64,000 bases of DNA from Pleomorphomonas sp. NRK KF1. GTDB lineage: Bacteria; Pseudomonadota; Alphaproteobacteria; Rhizobiales; Pleomorphomonadaceae. The position numbers and the translations under genes are program-made. Shown here in pieces: positions 47,401 to 59,546 of the stretch. The notes under the pieces were generated by a model. The model saw nothing but the letters and a program-made list of their open reading frames with translations, did not search any database and was not told the origin of the DNA. The stretch lies in assembly GCF_023721755.1 (NCBI RefSeq), contig NZ_JAMDLH010000006.1:62001-126000 (forward strand), written 5' to 3'. Position 1 is the stretch's first letter; every line of letters starts with the position of its first letter.

Positions 47401-48789
47401 TCAGGCGTGGATCGCTCGCTTGTCGACTGCGAGCGCCGCTTCCTTCACGGCTTCCGACAGCGTCGGATGGGCATGACAGGTGCGGGCAAGATCCTCTGCG
47501 GAACCTGAGAACTCCATGAGGACCGCTGCCTCGGCGATCGCCTCGCCGGCTCCAGGGCCGATGATGTGAACGCCGAGCACGCGATCGGTTTCGGCGTGCG
47601 CCAGCACCTTGACGAAGCCGTCAGTCTTGAGGATCGACTTGGCGCGGCCATTGGCGATGTAGCTGAACTTGCCGGACTTGTAGGGAACGCCGGCGGCCTT
47701 GAGGTCTTCCTCGGTACGGCCGACGGCGGCGACCTCGGGCGAGGTGTAAACCACGGCCGGGATGACGTCGTAGTTGACGTGCCCGGCCTTGCCGGCCATC
47801 AGTTCCGCCACGGCGATGCCTTCGTCCTCGGCCTTGTGGGCCAGCATGGGACCGGCGACGACATCGCCGATGGCATAGATGCCCGGCACGTTCGTCGCAT
47901 AGTGCCCATCGATCTCCACACGCCCCTTGCCGTCGAGCTTGACGCCGACCTCGGCAAGGCCGAGCCCTTCGGTAAAGGGCTTGCGGCCGACCGCCACAAG
48001 CACGACGTCGGCATCGAGGGTTTCCGCTTCCCCACCGGCGGCCGGCTCGAAATGAACCTTGCCGGCGTCGACGCCGGTTACCTTGCGCCCGAGCTTGAAG
48101 GTGAATCCCTGGCGCTCCAGCAGTTTCTGGAATGTCTTCGCCACCTCGCCGTCGAGGCCAGGAAGGATGCGGTCGAGATATTCGATCACCGTGACGCGCG
48201 CGCCGAGGCGCTGCCAGACCGAACCAAGCTCGAGACCGATGACGCCGGCACCGATCACCACCAGATGCTCGGGGACTTCTTCCAGCGACAGCGCACCGGT
48301 CGAGGACACCACGCTCTTCTCGTCGACGGTGATGCCCGGCACGCCCGCCACATCCGAGCCGGTTGCGATCAGGATGTTCTTCGCATCGACAACCGTCTTG
48401 TCGCCGCCTTCGGAGGTCACTTCCACCTTGCCCGCGGCGACGATGCGGCCGGTGCCGCGATGGACAGTGATCTTGTTCTTCTTGAACAGGAAATCGATGC
48501 CTTGGACGTTGCTGCGGACGGTGGCGTCCTTGTGGCCCATCATGGCCGCGAGATCGAGCTCGGGCGTCCCCACCTTGACGCCCAGCTTGGCGAACACGTG
48601 CCCCGCCTCGTGGAACATCTCGGACGCATGCAACAGCGCCTTGGACGGAATGCAGCCGATATTGAGGCAGGTGCCGCCGTGGCTCGCGCGCTTTTCGACG
48701 ACTGCGACGTTCATGCCGAGCTGGGAGGCCCGGATGGCAGCCACATAACCGCCGGGACCGGTACCGATGACAACGAGATCGAAGGACAT
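47401..48789 (-). CDS. lpdA: Dihydrolipoyl dehydrogenase
   Basis: This FAD enzyme (E3) reoxidises lipoyl groups of 2-oxoacid dehydrogenases. The 462-residue product has FAD-binding [12 protein letters not shown] at about 8-19, the redox disulfide [16 protein letters not shown] (C41, C46), NAD-binding [13 protein letters not shown] and the C-terminal HAHPTLSEA with the catalytic His. GAGGAG precedes the ATG. It is the last gene of the mdh-suc cluster, separated from sucB by a LysE gene. Confidence 0.96.
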   Translation of the reverse strand: MSFDLVVIGTGPGGYVAAIRASQLGMNVAVVEKRASHGGTCLNIGCIPSKALLHASEMFHEAGHVFAKLGVKVGTPELDLAAMMGHKDATVRSNVQGIDFLFKKNKITVHRGTGRIVAAGKVEVTSEGGDKTVVDAKNILIATGSDVAGVPGITVDEKSVVSSTGALSLEEVPEHLVVIGAGVIGLELGSVWQRLGARVTVIEYLDRILPGLDGEVAKTFQKLLERQGFTFKLGRKVTGVDAGKVHFEPAAGGEAETLDADVVLVAVGRKPFTEGLGLAEVGVKLDGKGRVEIDGHYATNVPGIYAIGDVVAGPMLAHKAEDEGIAVAELMAGKAGHVNYDVIPAVVYTSPEVAAVGRTEEDLKAAGVPYKSGKFSYIANGRAKSILKTDGFVKVLAHAETDRVLGVHIIGPGAGEAIAEAAVLMEFSGSAEDLARTCHAHPTLSEAVKEAALAVDKRAIHA

Positions 48790-48843
48790 GAAGGCACTCC
48801 TCTGAAGCTGCGGCGGCTTGTGTTCAGGTGCGCAACGCAAAAA

Positions 48844-49476
48844 TCATTCGGCTCGCGAAAGAGCGAGACGGACGCTGAAGGCAATGAAGACCGCGCCGGT
48901 TACGCGATTGATCCAGAGACCGGCTCGCGAAAAGGCATTCCTCACCTTCGGCATGGTCAGAAAACAGGATACGGCCGAGAACCAAAGGATGAGACAGGCG
49001 GCCATGACGAGGCCATAGACACCCTTCACCAGCGCGGGTGTCTGGTGGCTGACCAGCGCGGAGAACAGGGACAGGAAGAACAATATCGGCTTGGGATTGA
49101 GGGCGTTGGTGAGGAAACCGAGACCGAAGGCGCGGAGATTGCTCATGGGCGTTTCAAGCCGGACGCCGGGCTCGGGCAATGTTGGCGCAGGCGCTCGCAA
49201 CGCCATGATGCCCATGTAGGCCAGGTAGGCTGCGCCGGCCCACTTGATCACCGAGAACAGCAGCAAGGACTGCGAGACGATCAGCCCGAGACCGAGGATG
49301 GTGTAGGTGAGGTGGAACAGCAGCGAGGTGCCGACTCCAAAGGCCGTGAGGATACCGGCTCGCCTGCCGTGAACGAGGCTCTGCCGCATGACCATGGCGG
49401 TGTCCGCGCCGGGCGCCACGATGGCAAAAGAGAAGACCGCCATCACGCTGGCGAGTTCACCGAGATAGGGAGACAT
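48844..49476 (-). CDS. LysE-family translocator (second copy)
   Basis: The 210-residue protein has about six hydrophobic segments, with PGADTAMVMRQSLVHGRRAGI near the N-terminus and LTNALNPKPILFFLSLFSAL in the middle, both typical of LysE/RhtB exporters. It interrupts the sucB-lpdA pair and shows the same base composition as its neighbours. Substrate unknown. Confidence 0.87.
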   Translation of the reverse strand: MSPYLGELASVMAVFSFAIVAPGADTAMVMRQSLVHGRRAGILTAFGVGTSLLFHLTYTILGLGLIVSQSLLLFSVIKWAGAAYLAYMGIMALRAPAPTLPEPGVRLETPMSNLRAFGLGFLTNALNPKPILFFLSLFSALVSHQTPALVKGVYGLVMAACLILWFSAVSCFLTMPKVRNAFSRAGLWINRVTGAVFIAFSVRLALSRAE

Positions 49477-49531
49477 CGGCTTCCTTTCGGTTGTCGGACC
49501 GCTCGTCGGCGGAGCACAATGGCCAGAACAG

Positions 49532-49564
49532 CGGTCCTCCTCCCTCAGCTTGGGAGGAGGACCG
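49532..49564. repeat. Perfect 13-bp inverted repeat after sucB
   Basis: CGGTCCTCCTCCC and GGGAGGAGGACCG are separated by 7 bases, about 24 bases beyond the sucB stop. No T-run follows. It may stabilise or end the suc transcript before the LysE gene. Confidence 0.7.
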
Positions 49565-49587
49565 AGATCATGCGGCGTCCGCTTGAG

Positions 49588-50808
49588 CTAGAGATCGAGG
49601 ACGAGCCGCTGCGGCTCCTCGAGGTTCTCCTTGACGCGGACGAGGAAGGTCACAGCTTCCTTGCCGTCGATGACGCGGTGATCGTAGGACAGCGCCAGAT
49701 ACATCATCGGACGGATCTCGACCTTGCCACCGACCACCATCGGCCGCTCCTGGATCTTGTGCATGCCCAGGATGCCCGACTGCGGCGCGTTGAGGATCGG
49801 GGTCGACATCAGCGAGCCGTAGACGCCACCGTTGGAGATCGTAAAGGTACCGCCCTGCATCTCCTCGATGCGGAGGAGACCGTCACGGGCGCGCTTGCCG
49901 TACTCGCCGATCTTCTTCTCGATGCCGGCGATGGAAAGCTGATCCGCATCGCGGACGACCGGTACGACCAGACCCTTGTCGGTGCCGACCGCAACGCCGA
50001 TGTGGTAGTAGTTCTTGTAGATGAGGTCTTCGCCATCGATCTCGGCGTTGACGGCCGGGATCTCCTTCAATGCCTGGACCACGGCCTTCACGAAGAAGCC
50101 CATGAAGCCGAGCTTCACGCCGTGCTTCTTTTCGAACAGCTCCTTGTAGGAAGCCCTCAGCGCCATGACGCCGGTCATGTCCACCTCGTTGAACGTGGTG
50201 AGCATGGCGGCGGTGTTCTGCGCCTCCTTCAGGCGGCGGGCGATGGTCTGGCGAAGCTTGCTCATCCGGACCCGCTCTTCACGGCCGGCGTCGTCGGTCG
50301 CGACCGGGGCGCGGGGCGCGGACGGAGCGGCGGCAGGTGAGGATGAACTCTGAACGGCGGCGACCGCGGCGAGCACGTCTTCCTTCAGCACCTGGCCGCG
50401 CTTGCCCGAACCGCTCTCCACAGTGGTGCCGGTTTCGGCCATGACACGGGCTGCGGCCGGCGACGGCGGCACCGGCGCGGCGGCCTTGACGGGCTCGGCC
50501 GGTTTGGCGGCAGCGGCAGGTTCCGCCGGCTTGGCCGGCTCGGCTGCCTTCGGCGCGGGAGCAGCCTCGGAGGCGGCGCCGAGCGACCCCAGAAGGGCGC
50601 CGACGCCGACGGTCTCACCGGCCTCGACAAGGATTTCGGACAGCGTGCCATTGGCCGGCGCCGGCACCTCGATGGTGACCTTGTCGGTTTCGAGCTCGAC
50701 CAGAGGCTCTTCCGCCTTGACGGCTTCGCCGACTTTCTTGAACCAGCGGCCGATGGTGGCCTCAGTAACCGATTCGCCGAGCGTCGGGACGCGGATCTCG
50801 TTGCTCAT
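49588..50808 (-). CDS. sucB: 2-oxoglutarate dehydrogenase E2 (dihydrolipoamide succinyltransferase)
   Basis: The 406-residue protein has an N-terminal lipoyl domain with the lipoylated Lys in [12 protein letters not shown] (K43), an Ala/Pro-rich linker (about 80-125), a subunit-binding domain ([12 protein letters not shown]... LKEDVLAAV) and the catalytic domain with [14 protein letters not shown] near the C-terminus (active His). It transfers the succinyl group to CoA. One lipoyl domain is normal for this family. It lies 63 bases downstream of sucA. Confidence 0.97.
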   Translation of the reverse strand: MSNEIRVPTLGESVTEATIGRWFKKVGEAVKAEEPLVELETDKVTIEVPAPANGTLSEILVEAGETVGVGALLGSLGAASEAAPAPKAAEPAKPAEPAAAAKPAEPVKAAAPVPPSPAAARVMAETGTTVESGSGKRGQVLKEDVLAAVAAVQSSSSPAAAPSAPRAPVATDDAGREERVRMSKLRQTIARRLKEAQNTAAMLTTFNEVDMTGVMALRASYKELFEKKHGVKLGFMGFFVKAVVQALKEIPAVNAEIDGEDLIYKNYYHIGVAVGTDKGLVVPVVRDADQLSIAGIEKKIGEYGKRARDGLLRIEEMQGGTFTISNGGVYGSLMSTPILNAPQSGILGMHKIQERPMVVGGKVEIRPMMYLALSYDHRVIDGKEAVTFLVRVKENLEEPQRLVLDL

Positions 50809-50841
50809 TTGAGCTTCTCTCCAGATGCGAAAAGGGGTGGA

Positions 50842-50859
50842 GGCGGCCGTATGGCCGCC
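50842..50859. repeat. Intercistronic hairpin between sucA and sucB
   Basis: A perfect 7-bp stem GGCGGCC/GGCCGCC with a GTAT loop lies in the 63-base gap. No T-run follows, so processing or protection of the mRNA is more likely than termination. Confidence 0.55.
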
Positions 50860-50871
50860 CCCGAGGACCGT

Positions 50872-53841
50872 TCAGCCGAGCGCTTCGTCGAGGAAGGCGG
50901 CGAGCTGGGCGAGGTGCTTGGACATCAGACCGGTGGCCGTGGCTGCGGCCGGCGCACGCCCCGCGTAGCGGGCGCGCGGGTTCTTGGCGCCAATCTGCTT
51001 CAGGACCCATTCGAGATAAGGGTCGATGAAGGTCCACGACCCCATGTTCTTGGGCTCTTCCTGACACCAGACGTGCTCGGCGTTCGGGAAACGGCCGAGT
51101 TCGTTGACCAGCGCCTTTGCCGGGAAAGGATAGAGCTGCTCGACGCGCAGGAGATAGACGTCGTCGACGCCCCGCTTCTCACGCTCCTCGAGGAGATCGT
51201 AATAAACCTTGCCAGAGCACATCACCACGCGGCGAATTTCGGCGTCAGGCTTCAGGCGCACGGTCACGGTTCCGGGATCGGACTCGGCGTGGTCCCACAG
51301 CAGACGGTGGAACGATGTCTCCGCCCCCATGTCGGCGAGCCTGGACACCGCCCGCTTGTGGCGCAAGAGCGATTTGGGCGTCATCAGGATCAGCGGCTTG
51401 CGGAAATCGCGCGTCAGCTGACGCCTGAGGATATGGAAGTAGTTGGCCGGCGTCGTGCAGTTGGCGACCTGCATGTTGTCCTCGGCGCAAAGCTGCAGCC
51501 AGCGCTCAAGGCGAGCCGACGAGTGTTCCGGCCCCTGCCCTTCGTAACCATGCGGCAGGAGGCAGACGAGACCGGACATCCTGAGCCACTTGCGCTCACC
51601 GCCCGAAATGAACTGGTCGAAGACGACCTGTGCGCCGTTGGCGAAGTCGCCGAACTGCGCTTCCCAGAGGGTCAACGCATTGGGACGAGCCAGCGAGTAG
51701 CCATACTCGAAGCCGAGCACCGCCTCTTCCGACAACATCGAATTGATGGCTTCGAAGGGCGCCTGCTCCGGAGACAGATTGGCAAGCGGGATATAGCGCG
51801 CTTCCGTCTCCTGATCGTAGAGCACGGCATGGCGCTGGCTGAAGGTACCGCGCTCGCAGTCCTGGCCCGACAGTCGGATCTTGTGACCACCGAGAGCCAG
51901 AGACCCGAAAGCCAGCGCCTCGCCGAGCGCCCAGTCGATGCCTTCGCCAGTCTCGATCGCCTTCTTGCGGGCGTCGAGGAAGCGCTGGATCGTCCGGTGG
52001 GCGCTGAAGGTCGGCGGCACCGTATTGATCTTGAGGCCGATTTCCCTGAGCGTATCGATGTTGACGCCGGACTGGCCGCGCCGCTGTTCGTCGAAGCTGT
52101 CGGCCACCCTGAGGCCGGCCCAGGCGCCGTCGAGCCAGTCGGCCTTGTTGGGCTTGTAGGCTTGTCCCGCCTCGTACTCCTGGTCGAGCTTCTGGCGGAA
52201 GGCGGCCTGCATGCCGATCACTTCGTCCTGGGAGACGACACCCTCGTCGATCAGCTTCTTGGCGTAGATCTGCAGCGTCGTCGCATGCCCGCGGATCTTG
52301 GAGTACATGATCGGCTGGGTGAAGCCAGGCTCGTCGCCTTCGTTATGGCCGAAGCGGCGGTAACAGATCATGTCGACCACCACCGGCTTGTGGAACTTCT
52401 GCCGGTAGTCGATGGCGACCTTGGCGGCATAGACCACCGCTTCGGGATCGTCGCCGTTGACGTGCAGGATCGGCGCCTCGACCATCTTGGCCACGTCGGA
52501 CGGATAGGGCGACGACCGCGAGAAGTGCGGGTTGGTGGTGAAGCCGATCTGGTTGTTGACGATGAAGTGGATCGAGCCGCCGACGCGGTGGCCGCGCAGT
52601 TGGCTGAGGCCGAAGCACTCGGCGACGACCCCCTGGCCGGCGAAGGCGGCGTCGCCGTGCAGCAACAGGGGCAGCACCTTGACCCGTTCGTGCAGCGGGA
52701 TGATGTCGCCTTCCCAGACGGTGGCGGAAACGTCCTGCTTGGCGCGGACCTTGCCGAGCACCACCGGGTTGACGATCTCGAGGTGCGAGGGGTTGGGCGT
52801 CAGGCTGAGGTGCACCTTGTTGCCGTCGAATTCGCGATCCGAGGAGGCGCCGAGGTGGTACTTGACGTCACCCGAGCCCTCGACATCGTCGGGAGCGTAG
52901 GAACCACCCTTGAACTCATGGAACAGGGCCCGGTGCGGCTTGGCCATCACCTGGGTCAGCACGTTGAGGCGGCCGCGATGCGGCATGCCCAGCACGATCT
53001 CCTTCACGCCGAGATTGCCGCCGCGCTTTATGATCTGCTCCAGCGCCGGGATCAGGCTTTCGCCGCCGTCGAGGCCGAAGCGCTTGGTGCCGGTGTACTT
53101 GACGTCGAGGAACTTTTCGAAGCCTTCCGCTTCGATCAGCTTGTTGAGGATGGCCTTCTTGCCATTCTCGGTGAACTCGATCTGCTTGTCCGGCCCTTCG
53201 ATGCGCTCCTGGATCCAGGCCTTCTCCTCGGGAGAGGAGATGTGCATGAACTCGTAGCCGATGGTGCCGCAGTATGTGCGCTTCAGGATCTCGATCATCT
53301 GGCGCACGGTGGCGTACTCGAGGCCGAGCACGTGGTCGATGAAGATCGGCCGGTCCATGTCGGCTTCGGTGAAGCCGTAGCTCGCCGGATGCAGCTCCTC
53401 GTGATCGAGCTTCTTGGCGACACCGATCGGATCGAGATCGGCGTGGAGATGGCCGCGCATGCGATAGGCGCGGATCATCATGATGGCGCGTACCGAATCG
53501 AGCGTCGCCTGCCGCAACTCGTCTGCGGTGATGCCGGCCGGCTGCGCCTTCGCCTCAATCTTCTTCTCGAGAATTTTGCTGGCTTCCGGCCAGTTGCCGT
53601 CGAGCGCGGAGACAAGTTCGCCATTGGCCTTCGGCGGCCAGTCGGATCGTGACCAGCTGGCCCCCCGTGCGCTGCGCGCCGTCGCCGGCTCGGACAGCGC
53701 GTCGAAGACCCCCCGCCATTCGGGATCGACCGAGTTGGGATCGGCGAGGTAGCGAGCCTCTAGTTCCTCTATATAGGCAGCGTTTCCGCCATAGAGGAAC
53801 GAGGTTCCGGCCAAAGCGTCGTTATCGTTCTGCCGTGCCAT
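50872..53841 (-). CDS. sucA: 2-oxoglutarate dehydrogenase E1
   Basis: SucA is the thiamine-diphosphate decarboxylase of the complex. The 989-residue product starts MARQNDNDALAGTSFLYGGN (the family N-terminus binding E2) and contains HRGRLNVLTQVMAKP, FEGGDVKYHLG-like GSGDVKYHLGASSDRE, NNQIGFTTNP, VNGDDPEAVVYAAKVA and the C-terminal EPKNMGSWTFIDPYLEW. Length is standard. The ATG used follows GAGAC/CGGAG-like bases; the upstream frame is not similar to the family. It is 135 bases downstream of sucD. Confidence 0.97.
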   Translation of the reverse strand: MARQNDNDALAGTSFLYGGNAAYIEELEARYLADPNSVDPEWRGVFDALSEPATARSARGASWSRSDWPPKANGELVSALDGNWPEASKILEKKIEAKAQPAGITADELRQATLDSVRAIMMIRAYRMRGHLHADLDPIGVAKKLDHEELHPASYGFTEADMDRPIFIDHVLGLEYATVRQMIEILKRTYCGTIGYEFMHISSPEEKAWIQERIEGPDKQIEFTENGKKAILNKLIEAEGFEKFLDVKYTGTKRFGLDGGESLIPALEQIIKRGGNLGVKEIVLGMPHRGRLNVLTQVMAKPHRALFHEFKGGSYAPDDVEGSGDVKYHLGASSDREFDGNKVHLSLTPNPSHLEIVNPVVLGKVRAKQDVSATVWEGDIIPLHERVKVLPLLLHGDAAFAGQGVVAECFGLSQLRGHRVGGSIHFIVNNQIGFTTNPHFSRSSPYPSDVAKMVEAPILHVNGDDPEAVVYAAKVAIDYRQKFHKPVVVDMICYRRFGHNEGDEPGFTQPIMYSKIRGHATTLQIYAKKLIDEGVVSQDEVIGMQAAFRQKLDQEYEAGQAYKPNKADWLDGAWAGLRVADSFDEQRRGQSGVNIDTLREIGLKINTVPPTFSAHRTIQRFLDARKKAIETGEGIDWALGEALAFGSLALGGHKIRLSGQDCERGTFSQRHAVLYDQETEARYIPLANLSPEQAPFEAINSMLSEEAVLGFEYGYSLARPNALTLWEAQFGDFANGAQVVFDQFISGGERKWLRMSGLVCLLPHGYEGQGPEHSSARLERWLQLCAEDNMQVANCTTPANYFHILRRQLTRDFRKPLILMTPKSLLRHKRAVSRLADMGAETSFHRLLWDHAESDPGTVTVRLKPDAEIRRVVMCSGKVYYDLLEEREKRGVDDVYLLRVEQLYPFPAKALVNELGRFPNAEHVWCQEEPKNMGSWTFIDPYLEWVLKQIGAKNPRARYAGRAPAAATATGLMSKHLAQLAAFLDEALG

Positions 53842-53976
53842 GTGCGTTTCGGAGCCGTCCGCTCCGTCCTCGCGTTCCGGCGACAGCAGGATCGCTTCGC
53901 CGTGGGTAGAAGGGGATCTCGCGGGCGACGGCAACCGGCCCCCGCGAGGTCCTTTCGGATGGTGAGGCGTGACGCC

Positions 53977-54891
53977 TCAAGCCTTCAGGCGTTCAGCCAG
54001 CGTACGGCCGAGCTGTGCCGGTGACGGCGACACGACGATGCCGGCCGCCTCCATGGCGGCGATCTTGTCTTCGGCTCCGCCCTTGCCGCCGGAGATCACC
54101 GCGCCGGCGTGTCCCATGGTGCGGCCCGGCGGCGCCGTGCGGCCGGCGATGAAGCCGACGGTCGGCTTCATGCGGCCACGCCTGGCTTCGTCCTTCAGGA
54201 ACTCGGCCGCCGCCTCCTCGGCCGAGCCGCCGATTTCGCCGATCATGACGATCGACGTCGTCTCGGGATCGGCGAGGAACAGTTCCAGCACGTCGATGAA
54301 CTCCGTGCCCTTGACCGGGTCGCCGCCAATGCCGACGGCCGTCGTCTGGCCGAGGCCTTCGTTCGTAGTCTGGAACACCGCTTCGTAGGTCAGGGTTCCC
54401 GAGCGCGACACGATACCGACCGAACCCCGGCGGAAGATGGAGCCGGGCATGATGCCGATCTTGCATTCGCCGGGCGTCAGCACGCCGGGGCAGTTGGGGC
54501 CGAGCAGGCGCGATGCAGAGCGGTCGAGCCGGGCCTTCACCTTCACCATGTCCAGCACCGGAATGCCTTCGGTGATGGTGACGATCAGGGGCATTTCGGC
54601 GTCGATCGCCTCGATGATCGATGCTCCGGCGGCCTTGGGCGGCACATAGACCACGGAGGCGTTGGCGCCGGTCTTCTCTCGCGCTTCGGCCACGGTGTCG
54701 AACACCGGAAGAACCGCCTTGCTGCCGTCGGGCAACGTGCCTTCCCAGGTGGAACCGCCTTTGCCAGGAGTGACCCCGGCCACCATCTTGGTGCCGCAGT
54801 AACCGAGGGCCTGCTCGGTGTGGAACGTGCCGGTCTTGCCGGTCAGGCCCTGGACGACAACCTTGGTGTCCTTGTTGACGAGGATGGACAT
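53977..54891 (-). CDS. sucD: Succinyl-CoA synthetase subunit alpha
   Basis: The alpha subunit binds CoA and carries the phosphorylated His. The 304-residue protein starts [24 protein letters not shown] (CoA site), and has [20 protein letters not shown] and the active-site [13 protein letters not shown] near residue 250. It starts 4 bases after the sucC stop. Confidence 0.96.
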   Translation of the reverse strand: MSILVNKDTKVVVQGLTGKTGTFHTEQALGYCGTKMVAGVTPGKGGSTWEGTLPDGSKAVLPVFDTVAEAREKTGANASVVYVPPKAAGASIIEAIDAEMPLIVTITEGIPVLDMVKVKARLDRSASRLLGPNCPGVLTPGECKIGIMPGSIFRRGSVGIVSRSGTLTYEAVFQTTNEGLGQTTAVGIGGDPVKGTEFIDVLELFLADPETTSIVMIGEIGGSAEEAAAEFLKDEARRGRMKPTVGFIAGRTAPPGRTMGHAGAVISGGKGGAEDKIAAMEAAGIVVSPSPAQLGRTLAERLKA

Positions 54892-54895
54892 CGCG

Positions 54896-56092
<1,197 letters not shown>

Positions 56093-56160
56093 CCGGAAGT
56101 CCTTGGCTGAGGTGGGAGAGGCTGACTGAGTGAAAATGCGGATGGATTCGCCAGAGACGA

Positions 56161-56192
56161 AAAGGCCGGGTCGCCGTCTGGCGGCCCGGCCC
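56161..56192 (-). terminator. Terminator-like hairpin after mdh
   Basis: A 12-bp GC-rich stem with one mismatch (GGGCCGGGCCGCC against GGCGACCCGGCC) and an AGAC loop is followed by TTTT on the minus strand, shortly after the mdh stop. It probably reduces read-through from mdh into sucC rather than separating them fully. Confidence 0.65.
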
Positions 56193-56206
56193 ATGCTTTC
56201 AGCAGA

Positions 56207-57172
<966 letters not shown>

Positions 57173-57184
57173 TTATTACCTTTC

Positions 57185-57219
57185 CCTTTACGTAAAGGTT
57201 AGTTAGATCGAAATCGATC
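57185..57219. promoter_or_regulatory. Palindromes in the mdh leader, possible operator
   Basis: A perfect 14-bp palindrome CCTTTACGTAAAGG lies 16-29 bases upstream of the mdh ATG and overlaps the ribosome-site region. Eight bases further upstream is GATCG-AAAT-CGATC. Such symmetric sites suggest binding by a dimeric regulator of the mdh-suc operon. The regulator is unknown. Confidence 0.5.
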
Positions 57220-57316
57220 GGCATGGAATTACAATGATCGACAGTCGCGTGCAAGCGAGACTATCGGGGAAAGTCAACTTTTCACGAAGACGATACCGGT
57301 TTGTCGGCCCAGTTCT

Positions 57317-58492
57317 TCATGGAGTAGGTGACGTTCGGGTAATGCTCCCTCTGGTTGACTGCTCAGCAGCCCGACTGGCCGCGCGGCGCAGCCACACCTC
57401 GGTCCGCATCTCGACGAGTCGCGACGCCGTGCGGGCGAACTCGAATGCCTCGTTTCCCTCGGCTGCGATGTAAAGCTCGGTCGGTTCGGCATCGGCCGTC
57501 AGGACGAGCGCGCAGCCGGCATCGTAGAGCACGTCGACCAGAGTGATGAAGCGCTTTGCCCTGTTGCGCTCGCCGGGCGCAATACGCGGCACATCGGTCA
57601 CCATGACAAGTTCGAAACGGCGTGCGATCGCGCGATAGTCGGCGGCGCCGAGCGGCCGGTCACAAAGCTCGGAAAAGGTGAAGCGGGCACGCCCGTCGGC
57701 GGCGCGCCCTACATGGATGAGCCGTCCTTTGACGCGCAGATCGCATTCGGCCTCGCCGCCGGACGACAAGTCATGCCAGAGACGCTCGGCAGCGACATCC
57801 GTGGCTGGTCCGAGGGGAGAAAGATAAACGTCGGCCGCCGAGAGCCCCTCAAGCCGATGATCGACGCCATCCCGAAGATGAACGACCTCGCAATGCTCCC
57901 TGAGGATGCCGATGAAGGGAAGGAAGCTCTGGCGGTTGAGACCGTTCCAGTAGAGACGATCGGGGGTGACGTTGGAGGTCGCGACCAGAGTGAGGCCAAG
58001 GTCGAAGAGGCGCCCGAACAGACGGCCGAGCAGCATGGCGTCGGCAATGTCCGTCACCGAGAACTCGTCAAAGCAGAGGAGCTCCACCTCGTTCGCGAGG
58101 GACCGCGCCACGATCTCGACGGGATCGCGCTGGTCGCCGGCCGCCATGGCCCGCCTCGCCGCGGCGATGGCTTCGTGCATGTCGGACATGAAGGCGTGAA
58201 AATGCTGCCGACGCTTCCTGCCGACCGGCGCCGCCTCGTGGAAACGGTCCATCAGAAGCGTCTTGCCGCGCCCGACGCCGCCCCAGACGTACAGACCGCG
58301 CACCGATGGCGCCGCCCCTACCGGAATGAGACCGAGGAGACGACGGCGCGGGCGCGGGACGGCAAACCTCCCAAGCAGTCGATCGAAGGCCAAGGCAGCC
58401 TGCCGCTGCGCGGAGTCGGCAATCAACCGGCCGGCGGCCACTTCGCCATCGAGCCAATGGACGATTTGGCCGGCCGGGCCGCCCACCACCAT
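57317..58492 (-). CDS. zapE: Cell division protein ZapE (AFG1-family ATPase)
   Basis: The 391-residue P-loop ATPase has Walker A in VWGGVGRGKTLLMDRFHE, HFHAFMSDMH, Walker B in LLCFDEFSVTDIADAMLL and the sensor TSNVTPDRLYWNGLNRQSFLPF, all typical of AFG1/ZapE. E. coli ZapE destabilises Z-rings; mitochondrial homologues act on respiratory proteins. The gene is usually upstream of mdh in Rhizobiales, as here. The ATG giving MVVGGPAGQIVHW is used; the frame runs further upstream into the lipoprotein gene without similarity. Confidence 0.93.
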   Translation of the reverse strand: MVVGGPAGQIVHWLDGEVAAGRLIADSAQRQAALAFDRLLGRFAVPRPRRRLLGLIPVGAAPSVRGLYVWGGVGRGKTLLMDRFHEAAPVGRKRRQHFHAFMSDMHEAIAAARRAMAAGDQRDPVEIVARSLANEVELLCFDEFSVTDIADAMLLGRLFGRLFDLGLTLVATSNVTPDRLYWNGLNRQSFLPFIGILREHCEVVHLRDGVDHRLEGLSAADVYLSPLGPATDVAAERLWHDLSSGGEAECDLRVKGRLIHVGRAADGRARFTFSELCDRPLGAADYRAIARRFELVMVTDVPRIAPGERNRAKRFITLVDVLYDAGCALVLTADAEPTELYIAAEGNEAFEFARTASRLVEMRTEVWLRRAASRAAEQSTRGSITRTSPTP

Positions 58493-58500
58493 TCCGGCGG

Positions 58501-59004
58501 TCAGCCGCGGAAGAACTGTACGCCGCGCTTGCTGACGTCGGTCAGGCCGGAATAGCGATTGGGAGCTGCAGTGTAGAGACGAGCGACGACGGCGCCGGAC
58601 GCATCCTTCAGCAGAATTTCCTTGCCGGCGACGTCCCAGGCGCCGATGGCCTTCAACTCGTCGGACACGCACCCGCGAGTCGACGCGCGGTAGCCGCCAC
58701 TCCAGGTGGTCAGATTCATGGACAGCTGGCAGGTTTCACCGGCCGAGGCCAACGTCCAGCCACCGATCAGATCGGCCTTGCGCACTTCGGTCGCGGCGGC
58801 CGGATCGACTGTCGGCGCGGCCATCGCGACATCGGTCGTCGGCTGCGACATGACCGGAGCAACCGGTGCCGGCAGAGCCTGGCTCGCCACGGGATTGACG
58901 GGCTGCGGTGCCAGCGGAGCGATGCGCGGCGGAGGCGGTGCGTAGCTGCCGCAGGCAGCAAGTGCGAGGACGGAAATGACGGCGGCGGCGGCGGTGATGC
59001 GCAT
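58501..59004 (-). CDS. AprI/Inh-family protease-inhibitor lipoprotein (Omp19-like)
   Basis: The 167-residue product has a lipoprotein signal with lipobox LAAC (Cys18), a Pro/Ala-rich linker up to about residue 70, and a C-terminal AprI/Inh domain: LIGGWTLASAGETCQLSMNL, TRGCVSDELKAIGAWDVAGKEILL and SKRGVQFFRG. The two domain cysteines can form the family disulfide. Brucella Omp19 has the same plan and inhibits proteases. It lies 8 bases upstream of zapE on the same strand. Confidence 0.85.
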   Translation of the reverse strand: MRITAAAAVISVLALAACGSYAPPPPRIAPLAPQPVNPVASQALPAPVAPVMSQPTTDVAMAAPTVDPAAATEVRKADLIGGWTLASAGETCQLSMNLTTWSGGYRASTRGCVSDELKAIGAWDVAGKEILLKDASGAVVARLYTAAPNRYSGLTDVSKRGVQFFRG

Positions 59005-59213
59005 CAGGTGAGGCTCCCAAGGGACGAAGAGAGGGCGCCGTGGCTCCCGGCGTGATTCTCTCCAATCATGGTGGCAGATGATAGCCGCCCCCGTCGCGGA
59101 GGGGAACCGGAGGCTGAAGAAACTTCAAAATAGAAATAAATACTCATCGTCGACGTTGCACGAAAGACGCGAAGGCCGCAAGATGCTCCTCGTGTTCGGG
59201 GGGATCACGTCGT

Positions 59214-59546
59214 ATGTTGTCATTTGTTGCGCGCGTGTTCGGACTTGCATTGTTTGCCATCGGCGTCGTTGCGCTGATTTCAGACGGCATTTCGTCGATC
59301 GCAGCCGACGCGGTGGTGATGACGCCGCTGTCCGAGAGCCTGTCGCTCATTGCGCCGGATTTCGTAGAGCAGATCGAGGCCGTGCTGAAGCCCCTCGTCG
59401 GCGAAGCGACGTGGACCGAGTGGGGCTCCGTGGTGCTCGCCTGGCCGACTCTCGCCGTTGCCGGCATCTCGGGCATCTTTCTGATGCTGGCCGGAGCCCG
59501 CCGTTCGCCACGCCCGACGAAGAGCCATGTCGGCTTCACAATCTGA
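59214..59546 (+). CDS. Small two-helix membrane protein
   Basis: The 110-residue product has hydrophobic segments at about residues 4-26 and 73-95 (VLAWPTLAVAGISGIFLML) and a basic tail (GARRSPRPTKSH). I do not recognise a family with certainty. The last 20 bases overlap the DUF429 gene in another frame, so the two are probably expressed together. No RNA or protein partner is apparent. Confidence 0.6.
   Translation: MLSFVARVFGLALFAIGVVALISDGISSIAADAVVMTPLSESLSLIAPDFVEQIEAVLKPLVGEATWTEWGSVVLAWPTLAVAGISGIFLMLAGARRSPRPTKSHVGFTI

Noticed and set aside
47566-50340. 924-codon plus-strand frame opposite lpdA, LysE and sucB
   Set aside because: It spans three real minus-strand genes and has the Asp/Gly/His/Arg-rich composition of antisense translation.
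50809-53652. 947-codon plus-strand frame opposite sucA
   Set aside because: It is antisense to a clear sucA; composition is typical of a shadow frame.
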